Source of the DNA: Saccharopolyspora gloriosae
Lineage (GTDB): Bacteria; Actinomycetota; Actinomycetes; Mycobacteriales; Pseudonocardiaceae
Assembly (NCBI RefSeq): GCF_022828475.1
Contig: NZ_CP059557.1
Span: 1,054,001-1,118,000, forward strand
Direction: 5' to 3'
DNA: 64,000 bases
Part shown: piece after piece, positions 16,349 to 24,789 of the stretch
How positions within the stretch are numbered: the first letter of the stretch is position 1
How the letters are laid out: each line of letters begins with the position of its first letter
Program-made: the position numbers and the translations under genes
The notes under the pieces: generated by a model
Database searches by the model: none
What the model saw: only the letters and a program-made list of their open reading frames with translations
Told to the model about the DNA's origin: nothing

Positions 16349-17842
16349 ATGACGCAGGCGTCACCGCAGCGACACGACACGTCCGTCGTCATCGTGGGCA
16401 CCGGGTTCGCCGGGCTGGGCACGGCGATCAAGCTCAAGGAAGCGGGCATCCACGACTTCATCGTGTTGGAGAAGAGCGACGATCTCGGCGGTACCTGGCG
16501 CGACAACACCTATCCGGGATGCGCCTGCGATGTTCCCTCGCTGATGTACTCCTTCTCGTTCGAGCAGAACCCGGACTGGTCCCGGCTGTTCGCCGAACAG
16601 CAGGAGATCTCCGATTACCTCCAGCGCTGCGCGGACAAGTACGGCATCCGCGAGCACATTCACTACGGCGTCGAGTTCACCGGCGCGGAATACGACGAGG
16701 ACCTGCACAACTGGCACGTGTCCACCGCGTCCGGTGCCGAATACGTCGGTCGCGCACTCGTGTCCGGTGTCGGTGCGCTGCACATCCCCAGCTACCCGGA
16801 GCTGAACGGGCTGGAACGTTTCCAGGGCGAGGTCTTCCACTCGGCTCAGTGGAATCACGACTACGACCTGGAGGGCAAGCGGGTCGCCGTCGTCGGAACC
16901 GGTGCCAGCGCCATCCAGTTCGTGCCGAAGGTGGCCGCGCAGGCGTCCAGAATGCACCTGTTCCAGCGGACGCCGCCGTGGGTGCAGCCCAAGCCGGACC
17001 GCGAAATTCCGGAAAAGGTGCGGAAGTTGTTCCGGCGGGTCCCGCTCTTGCAGCGCGCCGCTCGTGCCGCGGTGTATTGGACGCTCGAGTTCCGCTCGGT
17101 GGCGGTGCTGCGAAGCAAACTGCTCGGGAAGATCTCCGAGCACCTCGCCAAGCGCTACATCCGCCGAGTCGTGAAAGACCCCGAAGTGCGCGAGGCGGTC
17201 GTTCCCAAGTACTCCATGGGGTGCAAGCGGATCCTGCTCTCCAGCGACTACTACCCGGCGCTCAACCGGCCCAACGTCGACCTCCGCACGAGCGGTGTCG
17301 CTGAAGTCAAGGAGAACTCGGTCGTCACCGGCGAGGGCGAGGAGTACCCGGTCGACGCCATCATCTTCGGGACCGGGTTCCACGTGACCGACGCTTTCGA
17401 CCACCTCGACATCGTCGGTCGCAACGGGCGGAAGCTGCGGGACGCCTGGAAGGACGGGATGCAGGCCCATCTGGGCGTGACCGTCTCCGGCTTCCCCAAC
17501 CTGTTCTTCCTGCTCGGGCCGAACACCGGACTCGGGCACAACTCCGTCGTGTTCATGATCGAGTCGCAGATCAACTACGTGCTCAGCTGTCTGCGGCCGA
17601 TTCACCGCGGTGAGGTCGATCAGATCGACGTGCGGCAGTCCGTGCAGGACGAATTCAACGACAAGATCCAGCACCAGCTCTCCGATGCGGTGTGGTCCGC
17701 CGGTGGATGCCAGAGCTGGTACCTGGACGTCAATGGCGTCAACCGGACCATCTGGCCCGGCTTCACCTGGAACTATTGGCTGCGCACCCGCAAAGCCGAT
17801 CCGGCCGACTTCGAGATCAAAGCGGCAACCGGGCGCCATTGA
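16349..17842 (+). CDS. flavin-containing monooxygenase, Baeyer-Villiger type
   Basis: 497 residues. Two Rossmann folds: FAD-binding VIVGTGFAGLGTAIKL near residue 14 with the downstream GGTWRDNTYPGCACD segment, and NADP-binding VAVVGTGASAIQFVPKVA near 178. Between them FQGEVFHSAQWN matches the Baeyer-Villiger fingerprint FxGxxxHxxxW. It would insert oxygen next to a ketone using NADPH and O2; substrate unknown. GGGAGGG at 16337-16343 gives a 5-nt spacing to ATG 16349. The long open frame upstream is antisense to the TetR gene and not part of this protein. Likely controlled by the divergent TetR regulator. Confidence 0.93.
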   Translation: MTQASPQRHDTSVVIVGTGFAGLGTAIKLKEAGIHDFIVLEKSDDLGGTWRDNTYPGCACDVPSLMYSFSFEQNPDWSRLFAEQQEISDYLQRCADKYGIREHIHYGVEFTGAEYDEDLHNWHVSTASGAEYVGRALVSGVGALHIPSYPELNGLERFQGEVFHSAQWNHDYDLEGKRVAVVGTGASAIQFVPKVAAQASRMHLFQRTPPWVQPKPDREIPEKVRKLFRRVPLLQRAARAAVYWTLEFRSVAVLRSKLLGKISEHLAKRYIRRVVKDPEVREAVVPKYSMGCKRILLSSDYYPALNRPNVDLRTSGVAEVKENSVVTGEGEEYPVDAIIFGTGFHVTDAFDHLDIVGRNGRKLRDAWKDGMQAHLGVTVSGFPNLFFLLGPNTGLGHNSVVFMIESQINYVLSCLRPIHRGEVDQIDVRQSVQDEFNDKIQHQLSDAVWSAGGCQSWYLDVNGVNRTIWPGFTWNYWLRTRKADPADFEIKAATGRH

Positions 17843-17868
17843 TGCTTCGCACGGGCGTTCGATATAGT
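17839..17868 (+). promoter_or_regulatory. candidate sigma-70-type promoter
   Basis: TTGATG (17839-17844) and TATAGT (17863-17868) are separated by 18 bp, starting at the monooxygenase stop. It would drive the 17954 gene with an 80-base leader. Confidence 0.4.
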
Positions 17869-17953
17869 TCGGGCGTCGTTGTTGGAACAGCCCCGGCTGA
17901 GTTCACCCGGTGTTGGGCCGGAGGGCGGGGCGCATCTTGAGCTAGGGGCTCCG

Positions 17954-18649
17954 ATGCCACAGGCCCGCACGTTGTCGTCCGACGAGATCCGGGGACTCCG
18001 CGAAGAACTGTCCTCCGGTGGTACACCGACGCTGTGGTTCACCTCAGCCGCGGTCGGTGTACCTGAGGGGCGCTCCGGCAAGGTCGTCGCACTCGACGAT
18101 CCGGCGGAGGGTGACTTCATCCAGATCCGCCCGGCGGGGTCGAAGGACGTGCTGTCCTTCTCGGCTGCGGAGGTGACGGCGGTCAAGCCGCCGCGCAAAC
18201 GCAAGGAGCCCGAGCCGGTGGCCCCGGCTAGCGTCGCCGAACCGGCCAAGACCTCGGCGAAGGCGCCGGAGCCGAAACCGGCCGCCGAACCCGCCGGCCC
18301 GGAGCCGTCGAGCTCAGCGCCGAGCGCCAGTGCCGGATCCGCGCCGAAATCAGCCGCGGCGGCGAATCGGCGCAAGCCGAAGCCGCCGGCGGGCGCCACG
18401 GTGATCTTGACGGCCGACCAGGCGGGCCAGTGGAACGTTGAAGTCAGCACCGGCAAGAAGCGCGTCCTGCGCCCCACGCCAGTGTCGACCTCGGCCGTGG
18501 CTCAGGCGGCCAAGTCCTTGCACGAAGAGGTCGCCGCCGCCGTCGAACCGCTGTTGGAAGCGGCGCGGGAGCAGCAGCGCGAACGCGTCGAACAGCTCGA
18601 GCAGCAGCTCGCCGAAGCCCAGCGCATGCTCCACGACCTCACCGAGTGA
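17954..18649 (+). CDS. conserved actinobacterial protein with Pro/Ala linker and C-terminal coiled coil
   Basis: 231 residues. An N-terminal globular part (residues 1-75: TLWFTSAAVGVPEGRSGKVV, DFIQIRPAGSKDVLSF) is followed by a Pro/Ala/Lys/Glu-rich linker (80-145), a second small block (NRRKPKPPAGATVILTAD ... QWNVEVSTGKKRVLRPTPVS) and a C-terminal helix VEPLLEAAREQQRERVEQLE expected to be coiled coil. It resembles Pseudonocardiaceae proteins of a DUF class I recall as DUF6319; that family name is uncertain. ATG 17954 follows AGGGG. No enzymatic motif is visible; nucleic-acid or scaffold binding is possible from the basic linker but unproven. Confidence 0.65.
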   Translation: MPQARTLSSDEIRGLREELSSGGTPTLWFTSAAVGVPEGRSGKVVALDDPAEGDFIQIRPAGSKDVLSFSAAEVTAVKPPRKRKEPEPVAPASVAEPAKTSAKAPEPKPAAEPAGPEPSSSAPSASAGSAPKSAAAANRRKPKPPAGATVILTADQAGQWNVEVSTGKKRVLRPTPVSTSAVAQAAKSLHEEVAAAVEPLLEAAREQQRERVEQLEQQLAEAQRMLHDLTE

Positions 18650-18669
18650 CCCCGGCCGACGGGCGGAGA

Positions 18670-18694
18670 GTGACAGGAAGGTTCCCTTCCTCGC
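18670..18694. repeat. half copy of the 52-bp palindromic repeat
   Basis: GTGACAGGAAGGTTCCCTTC then CTCGC, exact, 20 bp behind the preceding stop codon. Confidence 0.88.
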
Positions 18695-18743
18695 GGGAGG
18701 GAACGGCTACGGCCGTTGCGAGGCGGTGTCGCCGGGGGCGGAC

Positions 18744-18766
18744 GGCAGGAAGGTTCCCTTCCTCGC
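18744..18766. repeat. half copy of the 52-bp palindromic repeat
   Basis: GGCAGGAAGGTTCCCTTCCT then CGC, exact, same orientation as the half copy 50 bp upstream. Confidence 0.85.
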
Positions 18767-18892
18767 TTTCGCGGCCCACTGGCCGCCCGTGAACGATCGC
18801 GGCACGCCCGAACCCAGGCTCACGTCCAACGGTTTCAGCCCAGCGCGGTCGCAGGTGAAGATCGGTGCGAGAAGGCGCCTAGAATCGAGCAC

Positions 18893-19315
18893 GTGACTCG
18901 GATGCTGACCCCACGCTGGTTGCTGCTGCACGCGGTGTTCGTGGCCGCGGTGATCGCAACGGGTTTCTTGGCGTGGTGGCAGTGGGATCGGGCGCACGAA
19001 GCGGGCGGAAGCTTCCAGAACCTCGGCTACGCCCTGCAGTGGCCGCTGTTCGGGGTGTTCACGCTCTGCATGTGGTTCTGGTTGATCCGCATGGAACTGC
19101 AGCAGAACTCACAGCAGGAGCCGGAGACGGTGTCCGGCGAAACGGCAACGGCGGAAACGGCAGCGGCGGAAGCAGCGGGCGACGGCGCCACGAGCCGCAG
19201 GCGGCCGCTCGTACCGCCGCCGGCGCCTCCCGTGGAGGTAAGCGAAGATCCGGAGCTCGCCGAGTACAACCGCTACCTCGCGGAGCTCAACGACGCCGAC
19301 CAGCGGGCAGGCTGA
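18893..19315 (+). CDS. small membrane protein with SURF1-like N-terminus
   Basis: 140 residues starting at GTG 18893 (MTRMLTPRW). Two transmembrane helices: WLLLHAVFVAAVIATGFLAW (residues 9-30) and LQWPLFGVFTLCMWFWLI (about 49-67), separated by a short loop QWDRAHEAGGSFQNLGY. The LTPRWLLLH opening resembles the first helix of SURF1-type proteins but the SURF1 periplasmic domain is absent. A cytoplasmic Glu/Ala-rich tail (about 75-140) ends SEDPELAEYNRYLAELN, a conserved-looking EYNRYLA(E/W)L motif of actinobacterial small membrane proteins. Function unknown. Some databases label similar proteins as glucitol-operon regulators, which the sequence does not support. Confidence 0.75.
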   Translation: MTRMLTPRWLLLHAVFVAAVIATGFLAWWQWDRAHEAGGSFQNLGYALQWPLFGVFTLCMWFWLIRMELQQNSQQEPETVSGETATAETAAAEAAGDGATSRRRPLVPPPAPPVEVSEDPELAEYNRYLAELNDADQRAG

Positions 19316-19333
19316 CCAAGCCGGATTCCGGGC

Positions 19334-19708
19334 TCAGTTGAACGTGATGTCGCCGTTGATCTGTTCGCTCTGAATCAAGTTGCGCACGGTGCCGGAGTTC
19401 TGGTTCACCACGCGGTTGTGCGATGCGGACAATTCGTGGTGCACGTCCGCGCCTGCTTCGCGCAGCTCCGCGTCGAACTCGGGATCGTCCTGCGAAACCT
19501 GGTCCAGACGTTCGGCCAACGCCTGGATCTGAGGCTGCCCCGCCGACGTTCCTTCGGCGGCCTCCAACGCGGCCAGCGTCTCCGGGTCGGCACGACGGCG
19601 CAGCAGGCCGCGCACCTTGTCGAGCGCGCCCTGCGCGGCGCTCCCCAGTGCAACGGCGATCTGCCCGCCGAGCGCGGTGGCCAGGGAATCGAAGAACGGG
19701 TCGACCAT
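19334..19708 (-). CDS. small helical protein with C-terminal RHIM/BASS-like amyloid motif
   Basis: 124 residues. The N-terminus MVDPFFDSLATALGGQIAVA is a hydrophobic/amphipathic helix followed by LDKVRGLLRRR and an acidic helical stretch (residues 40-90). After a short linker the tail reads VVNQNSGTVRNLIQSEQING then DITFN. The pattern G-x-V-x-x-x-I-Q-x-x-x-I-x-G-D-I-x-F matches the actinobacterial RHIM-like amyloid signalling sequences known from NLR and other conflict systems (BASS3-type). In described systems such motifs pass an activation signal from a sensor to a helical cell-death effector. Here the helical N-terminus would be the effector; no NLR with a matching motif is in the window. 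Motif assignment is by eye. Confidence 0.7.
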   Translation of the reverse strand: MVDPFFDSLATALGGQIAVALGSAAQGALDKVRGLLRRRADPETLAALEAAEGTSAGQPQIQALAERLDQVSQDDPEFDAELREAGADVHHELSASHNRVVNQNSGTVRNLIQSEQINGDITFN

Positions 19709-20071
19709 TGGTTCCTCCGCAACGGTTCGTTGTGACCAAGTGTAGGCGTTCGATCACCGGGCTCACTGAGACTTCGGTTGAACCGCAGCGATCGTCGGAC
19801 GTTAGGTGCGACACGTGGCGGAAGAATGCGCCGGTTGCGCCGCACGGTCGATTTTCCGCGTAGTGCCAGGGCGAATGCCGTTTTCGGAAGCTCGGCCGGA
19901 GGTCGGCCTTGACAGGCCGGTGTGATATCAACGGAGGGACCGACGGAGCAGGTTCGGCGACCTCACGGCAATCCGCCGCGCCTTCCCGGAACGCTCGGAG
20001 CCGCCGCCGTGGCGAACGCGCCGGGCCAGGCCCGTGACGAGCGGTCGAGACCAGGTCTTCATGGACATGCG

Positions 20072-22183
20072 GTGATTGGGGCAGGCGTGCGCAGCGGCGT
20101 GCTGTTGAAGATGTTCGGACTGTGCGTACTGGCCGGAGTGCTGGTGGCGACCCTGATGATGCCGATGGCGACCGGCGCCGGGGCGGTGGTGAACCAGGCG
20201 ACCGACGCGATGTCGAGCATGTCGAGCTCACTGGCGAAACGGGACATGCCGCAGGTGTCGGTGGTGACCGACAAGGACGGCGAGCCGATCGCGCACTTCT
20301 TCAAGGACTATCGAGTCGAAACGAAGCCGGAGCAGATCTCCGGCTACATGAAGGCCGCGATCACCGCGGTGGAGGACAAGCGCTTCTGGAACCACGACGG
20401 TGTCGACTGGCAGGGCACGATGCGTGCGCTCGCGAAGAACGTCAGCACCGGCGGCACGGCCCAGGGCGCATCGACGATCACGCAGCAGTACGTGAAGAAC
20501 TACCTGGTGCATGTCGTCGCCCAGAACGAGGTCGACGCGGAGAAGGCCAAGGAGACGACGGTCGCGCGAAAGCTGCGCGAAGCGAAGATCGCCGTTGAGC
20601 TGGAGCGCACCATGAGCAAGGAGGAGATCCTCACCGGCTACCTGAACGTGGTGCCGGTCGGGAACCAGACCTTCGGCGTGGGCGCCGGTGCGCAGACCTA
20701 CTTCGGCACCACCCCGGACAAGCTGACGGTCGCCCAGTCGGCCCTGCTCGCGGCGGTCGTCAACCAGCCCGGCTCGCTGAACCCTCGGTCCAACCCGGAT
20801 GAGGCGCTGGAGCGCCGCAACCTGGTGATCGACCTGATGACGGATCCGCACAACAGCCTCCGGATCAGCGAGGAAGACGCTCAGCTGGCGAAGAACGAGC
20901 CGCTCGGTTTGACGCCGCAGCTGGGGCGTCCGCCGAACGGCTGCGTCGGCATCGGCGACGGCACCACCGACGGCTTCTTCTGCGAGTACGTGCGCAGCTA
21001 CCTGGAACGTTCCGGAATCGACGACGACAAGCTGGAAACCGGCGGCTACACCGTCCGCACCACGCTGGATCGCAAGTCCAGCGATGCGGCGAAGGAAGCG
21101 GCGAAGAAGCAGGTGCCGACGCAGACCGACGGCATCGCCAACGCCATGTCCGTCGTGGAGCCGGGAACGGACAAGCACAAGGTCCGTGCGCTGGTCGCCA
21201 ACCGCGACTTCGGCAACGACCCCAACGCGGGGCAGACGGCCTACGACATCGTCAGCCGAGTCCAGCCCTTCGGCGCCGGTTCGATCTACAAGGTCTTCAC
21301 CGCAGCCGCCGCCCTCGAACAAGGCATGACGATCAACGACAACGTGCCGGTTCCCGCGAACTACACCTCGAGCGTCTACAAGAACGGGACCAACCCGTAC
21401 ACGGTCGGCAACGCCGAGGGCGTCCAGCCGGGTGATCGCACCTTGCAGATGGCGCTCGCGACCTCGCCCAACACCGGCTTCGTCGCACTGCAGGAGAAGG
21501 TCGGGCTCAACGCCGCCGTCGACATGGCCTCGAAACTCGGCCTGCGGCAAGGCATGAACGGCGTGAACAGCAGCGGCTCCACCCTCAAGGACGACGGCTC
21601 CAACGGTCCGTCCCAAGCCGAAGCGGTCAAGAAGAACAAGCGCGGCGCGTTCACCCTCGGCTACACGCCCACCAGCGTGCTGGAACTGTCCAATGTGGCC
21701 GCGACCATTATGAGCGGCGGCACCTACTGCCCGCCGACGCCGCTGGAAGAAATCCGCGATCGAAACGGCAACGAGGTCCCGATCAAGGAAGCTCCGTGCG
21801 AGCAGGCCATCTCGCCGGAGATCGCCGGACAGCTCGCACAGGGCATGAGCAAGGACGACACCGAAGGCACCTCCAAGGTCGCCGCGAGCGCGGCGCAATG
21901 GACCCGGCCGATGATCGGCAAAACGGGGACCACGCAGGAGAGCAAGTCGGCAGGCTTCCTCGCGGCGACCCCGCAGATGGCCGGTGCGGTGCTGACCTAC
22001 GCCGACGGTTCGCGCCCCCGCGGGATCTGCGACGGTGGCGGTGACGCGCCGCCGTACCTGTGCGGCGACGGCAACATCTTCGGTGGCAAGGTACCTGCAC
22101 GGACCTGGTTCGATGCCATGACCAAGATCCACGAAGGGCTTCCGGCGGCGCCACTGCCGGGTAGCCCGCCGCCCGCCCCGTAA
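20072..22183 (+). CDS. class A penicillin-binding protein (bifunctional transglycosylase/transpeptidase)
   Basis: About 703 residues; polymerises and cross-links peptidoglycan outside the membrane. One N-terminal membrane anchor (LLKMFGLCVLAGVLVATLMM). GT51 domain: ITAVEDKRFWNHDGVDWQG (catalytic Glu of EDxxFxxHxG) and QGASTITQQYVKN. Transpeptidase domain: active-site SIYK in FGAGSIYKVFTAAAALEQG, SPN in ATSPNTGF and KTG in MIGKTGTTQESK. The open frame extends to GTG 19922, but family members start just before the membrane helix; GTG 20072 and GTG 20087 are both possible. No PASTA domain is present. Followed by a perfect 15-bp terminator hairpin. Confidence 0.93.
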   Translation: MIGAGVRSGVLLKMFGLCVLAGVLVATLMMPMATGAGAVVNQATDAMSSMSSSLAKRDMPQVSVVTDKDGEPIAHFFKDYRVETKPEQISGYMKAAITAVEDKRFWNHDGVDWQGTMRALAKNVSTGGTAQGASTITQQYVKNYLVHVVAQNEVDAEKAKETTVARKLREAKIAVELERTMSKEEILTGYLNVVPVGNQTFGVGAGAQTYFGTTPDKLTVAQSALLAAVVNQPGSLNPRSNPDEALERRNLVIDLMTDPHNSLRISEEDAQLAKNEPLGLTPQLGRPPNGCVGIGDGTTDGFFCEYVRSYLERSGIDDDKLETGGYTVRTTLDRKSSDAAKEAAKKQVPTQTDGIANAMSVVEPGTDKHKVRALVANRDFGNDPNAGQTAYDIVSRVQPFGAGSIYKVFTAAAALEQGMTINDNVPVPANYTSSVYKNGTNPYTVGNAEGVQPGDRTLQMALATSPNTGFVALQEKVGLNAAVDMASKLGLRQGMNGVNSSGSTLKDDGSNGPSQAEAVKKNKRGAFTLGYTPTSVLELSNVAATIMSGGTYCPPTPLEEIRDRNGNEVPIKEAPCEQAISPEIAGQLAQGMSKDDTEGTSKVAASAAQWTRPMIGKTGTTQESKSAGFLAATPQMAGAVLTYADGSRPRGICDGGGDAPPYLCGDGNIFGGKVPARTWFDAMTKIHEGLPAAPLPGSPPPAP

Positions 22184-22198
22184 CCGCGCCTGAACAAA

Positions 22199-22233
22199 GG
22201 AGGGGCCGTCCGCCACCCGCGGACGGCCCCTCC
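22199..22233. terminator. bidirectional hairpin terminator
   Basis: GGAGGGGCCGTCCGC (22199-22213) and GCGGACGGCCCCTCC (22219-22233) form a perfect 15-bp stem with loop CACCC, followed by TTCTC. It sits between the convergent PBP and CPBP genes. Confidence 0.85.
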
Positions 22234-22247
22234 TTCTCGTATCGCGC

Positions 22248-23192
22248 TCAGCGGCGACTGAGCCTGCGAACTCCGCGCGTCAATCCCGGATCCTCTCGCA
22301 CCAGTGCCACCGGGAGCTTGCCGAACAGGACCAGCACCAGAATCGCCAACGCCAGCACGATCCAGCCCGACCAGCCGAGCAAACCCGACGTGACGTTGTC
22401 CACCGGATGCCCCGCGGCGCTGAACAGAATGCCGAACCCGGCGGCGGCGTTGACGAAACCGTGCGCGATCGCAGCAGGCCAGACACTGTCCGTCGCCAGC
22501 CTCAACCAACCGAGAAGTGCGCTCAGCAAACTGCAGAAGCAGACCATCATGAGGAACGCGACGACGATCGGGGCATTCGGGTAGTTGTATCCGAGGATGA
22601 GCAGCGGAGCGTGCCACAGTCCCCACAGGATGCCCGTCACCAGGAACGCGGCAGGCTGCCCCAACGGCAGCAACGCGGAGGTCAGATAGCCGCGCCAACC
22701 GATTTCCTCCCCGAAAGCGGGGATGACGTTGAGCCAACCGAGCACCATCACCTGCAGCACCTGCACCAGCGCCAACGACGAAGCCGGCGGCGCACCCGCA
22801 GCGGACTCCGCGAAGCCGAACTGTTCGGAAAGTCCGGAAAAACCGGTCCAGTCGGCGTGGTAAACCCCGAACAGCGCGCCGAGCGCCAGCGCGGCCAGCA
22901 TCAGCACCGGCGGGCCGAACCACGCGATCAGCGCCCGCCCCCACCATCGTCGGACGCCACCGGCGTTGGTGATGCCCAAGCCGCGCAACGGTGCGTCCTG
23001 CGGGCTGACCCACTTCGTGACCACGAACGCGGACAACGTGGGCACGAACATCATCACCACCAACAGCAGCGGTGCCCACTCCCACGTCAACCCGGCACCA
23101 GTCAGCCACAACGGCACGGTCAACACCCACGTCACCAGGTAGGTCAGCCCAACAAAGCCCACCACACCTCGAACATCAACTCGATCACCCAC
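22248..23192 (-). CDS. CPBP-family intramembrane metalloprotease
   Basis: 314 residues, about eight hydrophobic segments. The three CPBP/Abi motifs are present: FGEEIGWRGYL near residue 160 (EExxxR), GILWGLWHAPLL near 187 (FxxxH-type), and AIAHGFVNAAAG near 242 (HxxxN/B). These residues form the intramembrane zinc/glutamate active site in the family, which includes the eukaryotic CAAX protease Rce1 and bacterial bacteriocin-immunity proteins. Substrate unknown. The stop is 15 bp beyond the shared terminator; the start region is divergent from the serine hydrolase gene with one palindromic repeat between them. Confidence 0.9.
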   Translation of the reverse strand: MGDRVDVRGVVGFVGLTYLVTWVLTVPLWLTGAGLTWEWAPLLLVVMMFVPTLSAFVVTKWVSPQDAPLRGLGITNAGGVRRWWGRALIAWFGPPVLMLAALALGALFGVYHADWTGFSGLSEQFGFAESAAGAPPASSLALVQVLQVMVLGWLNVIPAFGEEIGWRGYLTSALLPLGQPAAFLVTGILWGLWHAPLLILGYNYPNAPIVVAFLMMVCFCSLLSALLGWLRLATDSVWPAAIAHGFVNAAAGFGILFSAAGHPVDNVTSGLLGWSGWIVLALAILVLVLFGKLPVALVREDPGLTRGVRRLSRR

Positions 23193-23234
23193 ACCCCCAT
23201 CTTGCCAACGGCCCCAACACCCCCGCCTGCTCCC

Positions 23235-23286
23235 GCGAGGAAGGGAACCTTCCTGCCACCGGTGACAGGAAGGTTCCCTTCCTCGC
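23235..23286. repeat. 52-bp palindromic repeat, consensus copy
   Basis: GCGAGGAAGGGAACCTTCCT, centre CACCGGTG, right arm AGGAAGGTTCCCTTCCTCGC; symmetric except for one base pair (GCC/GAC) beside the centre. One of only two copies lying between divergent genes. Confidence 0.95.
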
Positions 23287-23311
23287 AGGAATGCCGTGAC
23301 AGCATGGGCGC

Positions 23312-24670
23312 ATGACGACCTTGCTGCCTTCCACTGATCGAGCGCTGCTCAGACGGCTGGCTGTTGAGCAGAGCCAGAATCGAGTTCCCTCGCTGATAGC
23401 GGGACTCGTCCGCGACGGTGAAACGATCTGGACCGGAAGCAGAGGCATCGTGTCGGGCACTGCCCCGACCTCGGACACGCAATACCGGATCGGATCGATC
23501 ACCAAATCCTTCATCGGAGTCCTGGTGATGCGCCTACGAGACGAAGGCCGTCTCAACCTCGAGGACAAGCTGGAGCAGTACGTCCCGGGCACCGCCGTCG
23601 GAGACCGCAGCATCACCCGCCTGCTGTCGCACACCAGCGGAATGAGCGCGGAGCCCGCGGGTCAGTGGTGGGAACGCACCAAGGGCGGCCCGGTAGAGGA
23701 GTTGATCGCCGGAATTGACGAACACGCCGTCCGCCCGCACCCCAGACATGGATTTCACTACTCCAATACCGGGTTCGGTGTTCTGGGAGAGTTGGTCGCC
23801 CGGCTGCGGGGCCGCCCCTGGTACGAGTCGGTGCGAGAAGAAATCCTCGTTCCATTGGGGATGAACAGGACCACGTTCGGCCCGGAGAACCCGCACGCGC
23901 AGGGCTGGGCAGTCCATCCGTGGGCCGACGTGCTGCTGCCGGAGCCGGCGGAGGATGGCGGCGCAATGGCACCCGCGGGACAGCTGTGGTCCACCTTGGA
24001 CGACATGCTCCGGTGGGCACGGTTCATCTCCGGAGAAACGGCCGAGGTGCTGCATCCAGAGACGGTGGCGGAGATGCGTGCTGCCGGAGCGGTGGACGAC
24101 GGGGATGTCTGGCGTGCGGGGTACGGACTCGGGTTTCAGCTCATCAGGAATCAGGGACGGCGGCTCGCCGGGCACACCGGTTCGATGCCCGGATTCCTGG
24201 CGACCGTGATGGCAGACGCCGGGGACCGGACCGGTGTCGTCTTCATGGCCAACACGACCGCTGGTGTCTCGTCGGCGCTCATCACCGACTTGCTCGGTTT
24301 GCTGGATGAACACGAGCCGCGCATGCCGGAGCCGTGGGTTCCCAGCGCCCATGTGGATGCTGATCTGCTTGAGCTCACCGGTCAGTGGTATTGGGGTCCG
24401 TCTCCCTACGTTCTGCGGATTCTTCCCGATGGCCTGCTGGACTTGGTGCCATGGCAGGGGCGCGGCCGAGCCTCTCGTTTCCGGCGGAATGAGGACGGAA
24501 CGTGGACCGGCTTGGACGGCTATTACTCAGGGGAGCGGCTCCAGGTGGGCCGTTCATCCGACGGATCCGTGACCCATCTGAACCTGAACACCTTCATTTT
24601 CACCCGCACCCCCTACGACCCGAACGCGCCGATCCCAGGCGGCGCCGACCACTGGCGCCCCACACCCTGA
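23312..24670 (+). CDS. serine hydrolase of the beta-lactamase/class C (AmpC/EstB) family
   Basis: 452 residues. The nucleophile motif SITK is in YRIGSITKSFIGVLVMRL near residue 63 (SxxK), and the second catalytic motif is YSN in FHYSNTGFGVLGELVARL near residue 150. HTGSMPGF near 290 takes the place of the KTG/HxG motif. No signal peptide is seen, so it is probably cytoplasmic. The C-terminal 110 residues form the beta-rich extension (ELTGQWYWGPSPYVLRILPD) common in esterase/peptidase members of this family. Substrate may be an ester, D-amino peptide or beta-lactam; sequence does not decide. ATG 23312 is 26 bp from a palindromic repeat. Confidence 0.9.
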   Translation: MTTLLPSTDRALLRRLAVEQSQNRVPSLIAGLVRDGETIWTGSRGIVSGTAPTSDTQYRIGSITKSFIGVLVMRLRDEGRLNLEDKLEQYVPGTAVGDRSITRLLSHTSGMSAEPAGQWWERTKGGPVEELIAGIDEHAVRPHPRHGFHYSNTGFGVLGELVARLRGRPWYESVREEILVPLGMNRTTFGPENPHAQGWAVHPWADVLLPEPAEDGGAMAPAGQLWSTLDDMLRWARFISGETAEVLHPETVAEMRAAGAVDDGDVWRAGYGLGFQLIRNQGRRLAGHTGSMPGFLATVMADAGDRTGVVFMANTTAGVSSALITDLLGLLDEHEPRMPEPWVPSAHVDADLLELTGQWYWGPSPYVLRILPDGLLDLVPWQGRGRASRFRRNEDGTWTGLDGYYSGERLQVGRSSDGSVTHLNLNTFIFTRTPYDPNAPIPGGADHWRPTP

Positions 24671-24683
24671 TTGCTGTGGTGGT

Positions 24684-24735
24684 GCGAGGAAGGGAACCTT
24701 TCTGCCACCAGTGGCAGAAAGGTTCCCTTCCTCGC
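24684..24735. repeat. 52-bp palindromic repeat, two-armed copy
   Basis: GCGAGGAAGGGAACCTTTCT, centre CACCAGTG, right arm AGAAAGGTTCCCTTCCTCGC. The T in the left inner arm is matched by A on the right. Confidence 0.93.
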
Positions 24736-24752
24736 ACCCAATCCAGAGGTTG

Positions 24753-24771
24753 TTAGGTTAGGCTTCCCTCT
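24753..24771 (+). promoter_or_regulatory. candidate iron box (DtxR/IdeR type) upstream of DAHP synthase
   Basis: TTAGGTTAGGCTTCCCTCT matches the IdeR/DtxR consensus TTAGGTTAGGCTAACCTAA at 15 of 19 positions, with the left half identical through position 12. It ends directly before GTG 24772 and 18 bp before ATG 24790, where it would overlap the promoter of a short-leader transcript. Confidence 0.6.
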
Positions 24772-24789
24772 GTGGCGAGCTTGGGTGGG

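Noticed and set aside
23235-23286. Reading the 52-bp palindromes as ordinary intrinsic terminators
   Set aside because: They lack a T-tract, two lie between divergent genes, and several gene ends have separate classic terminators (14509, 22199, 45319, 59891).
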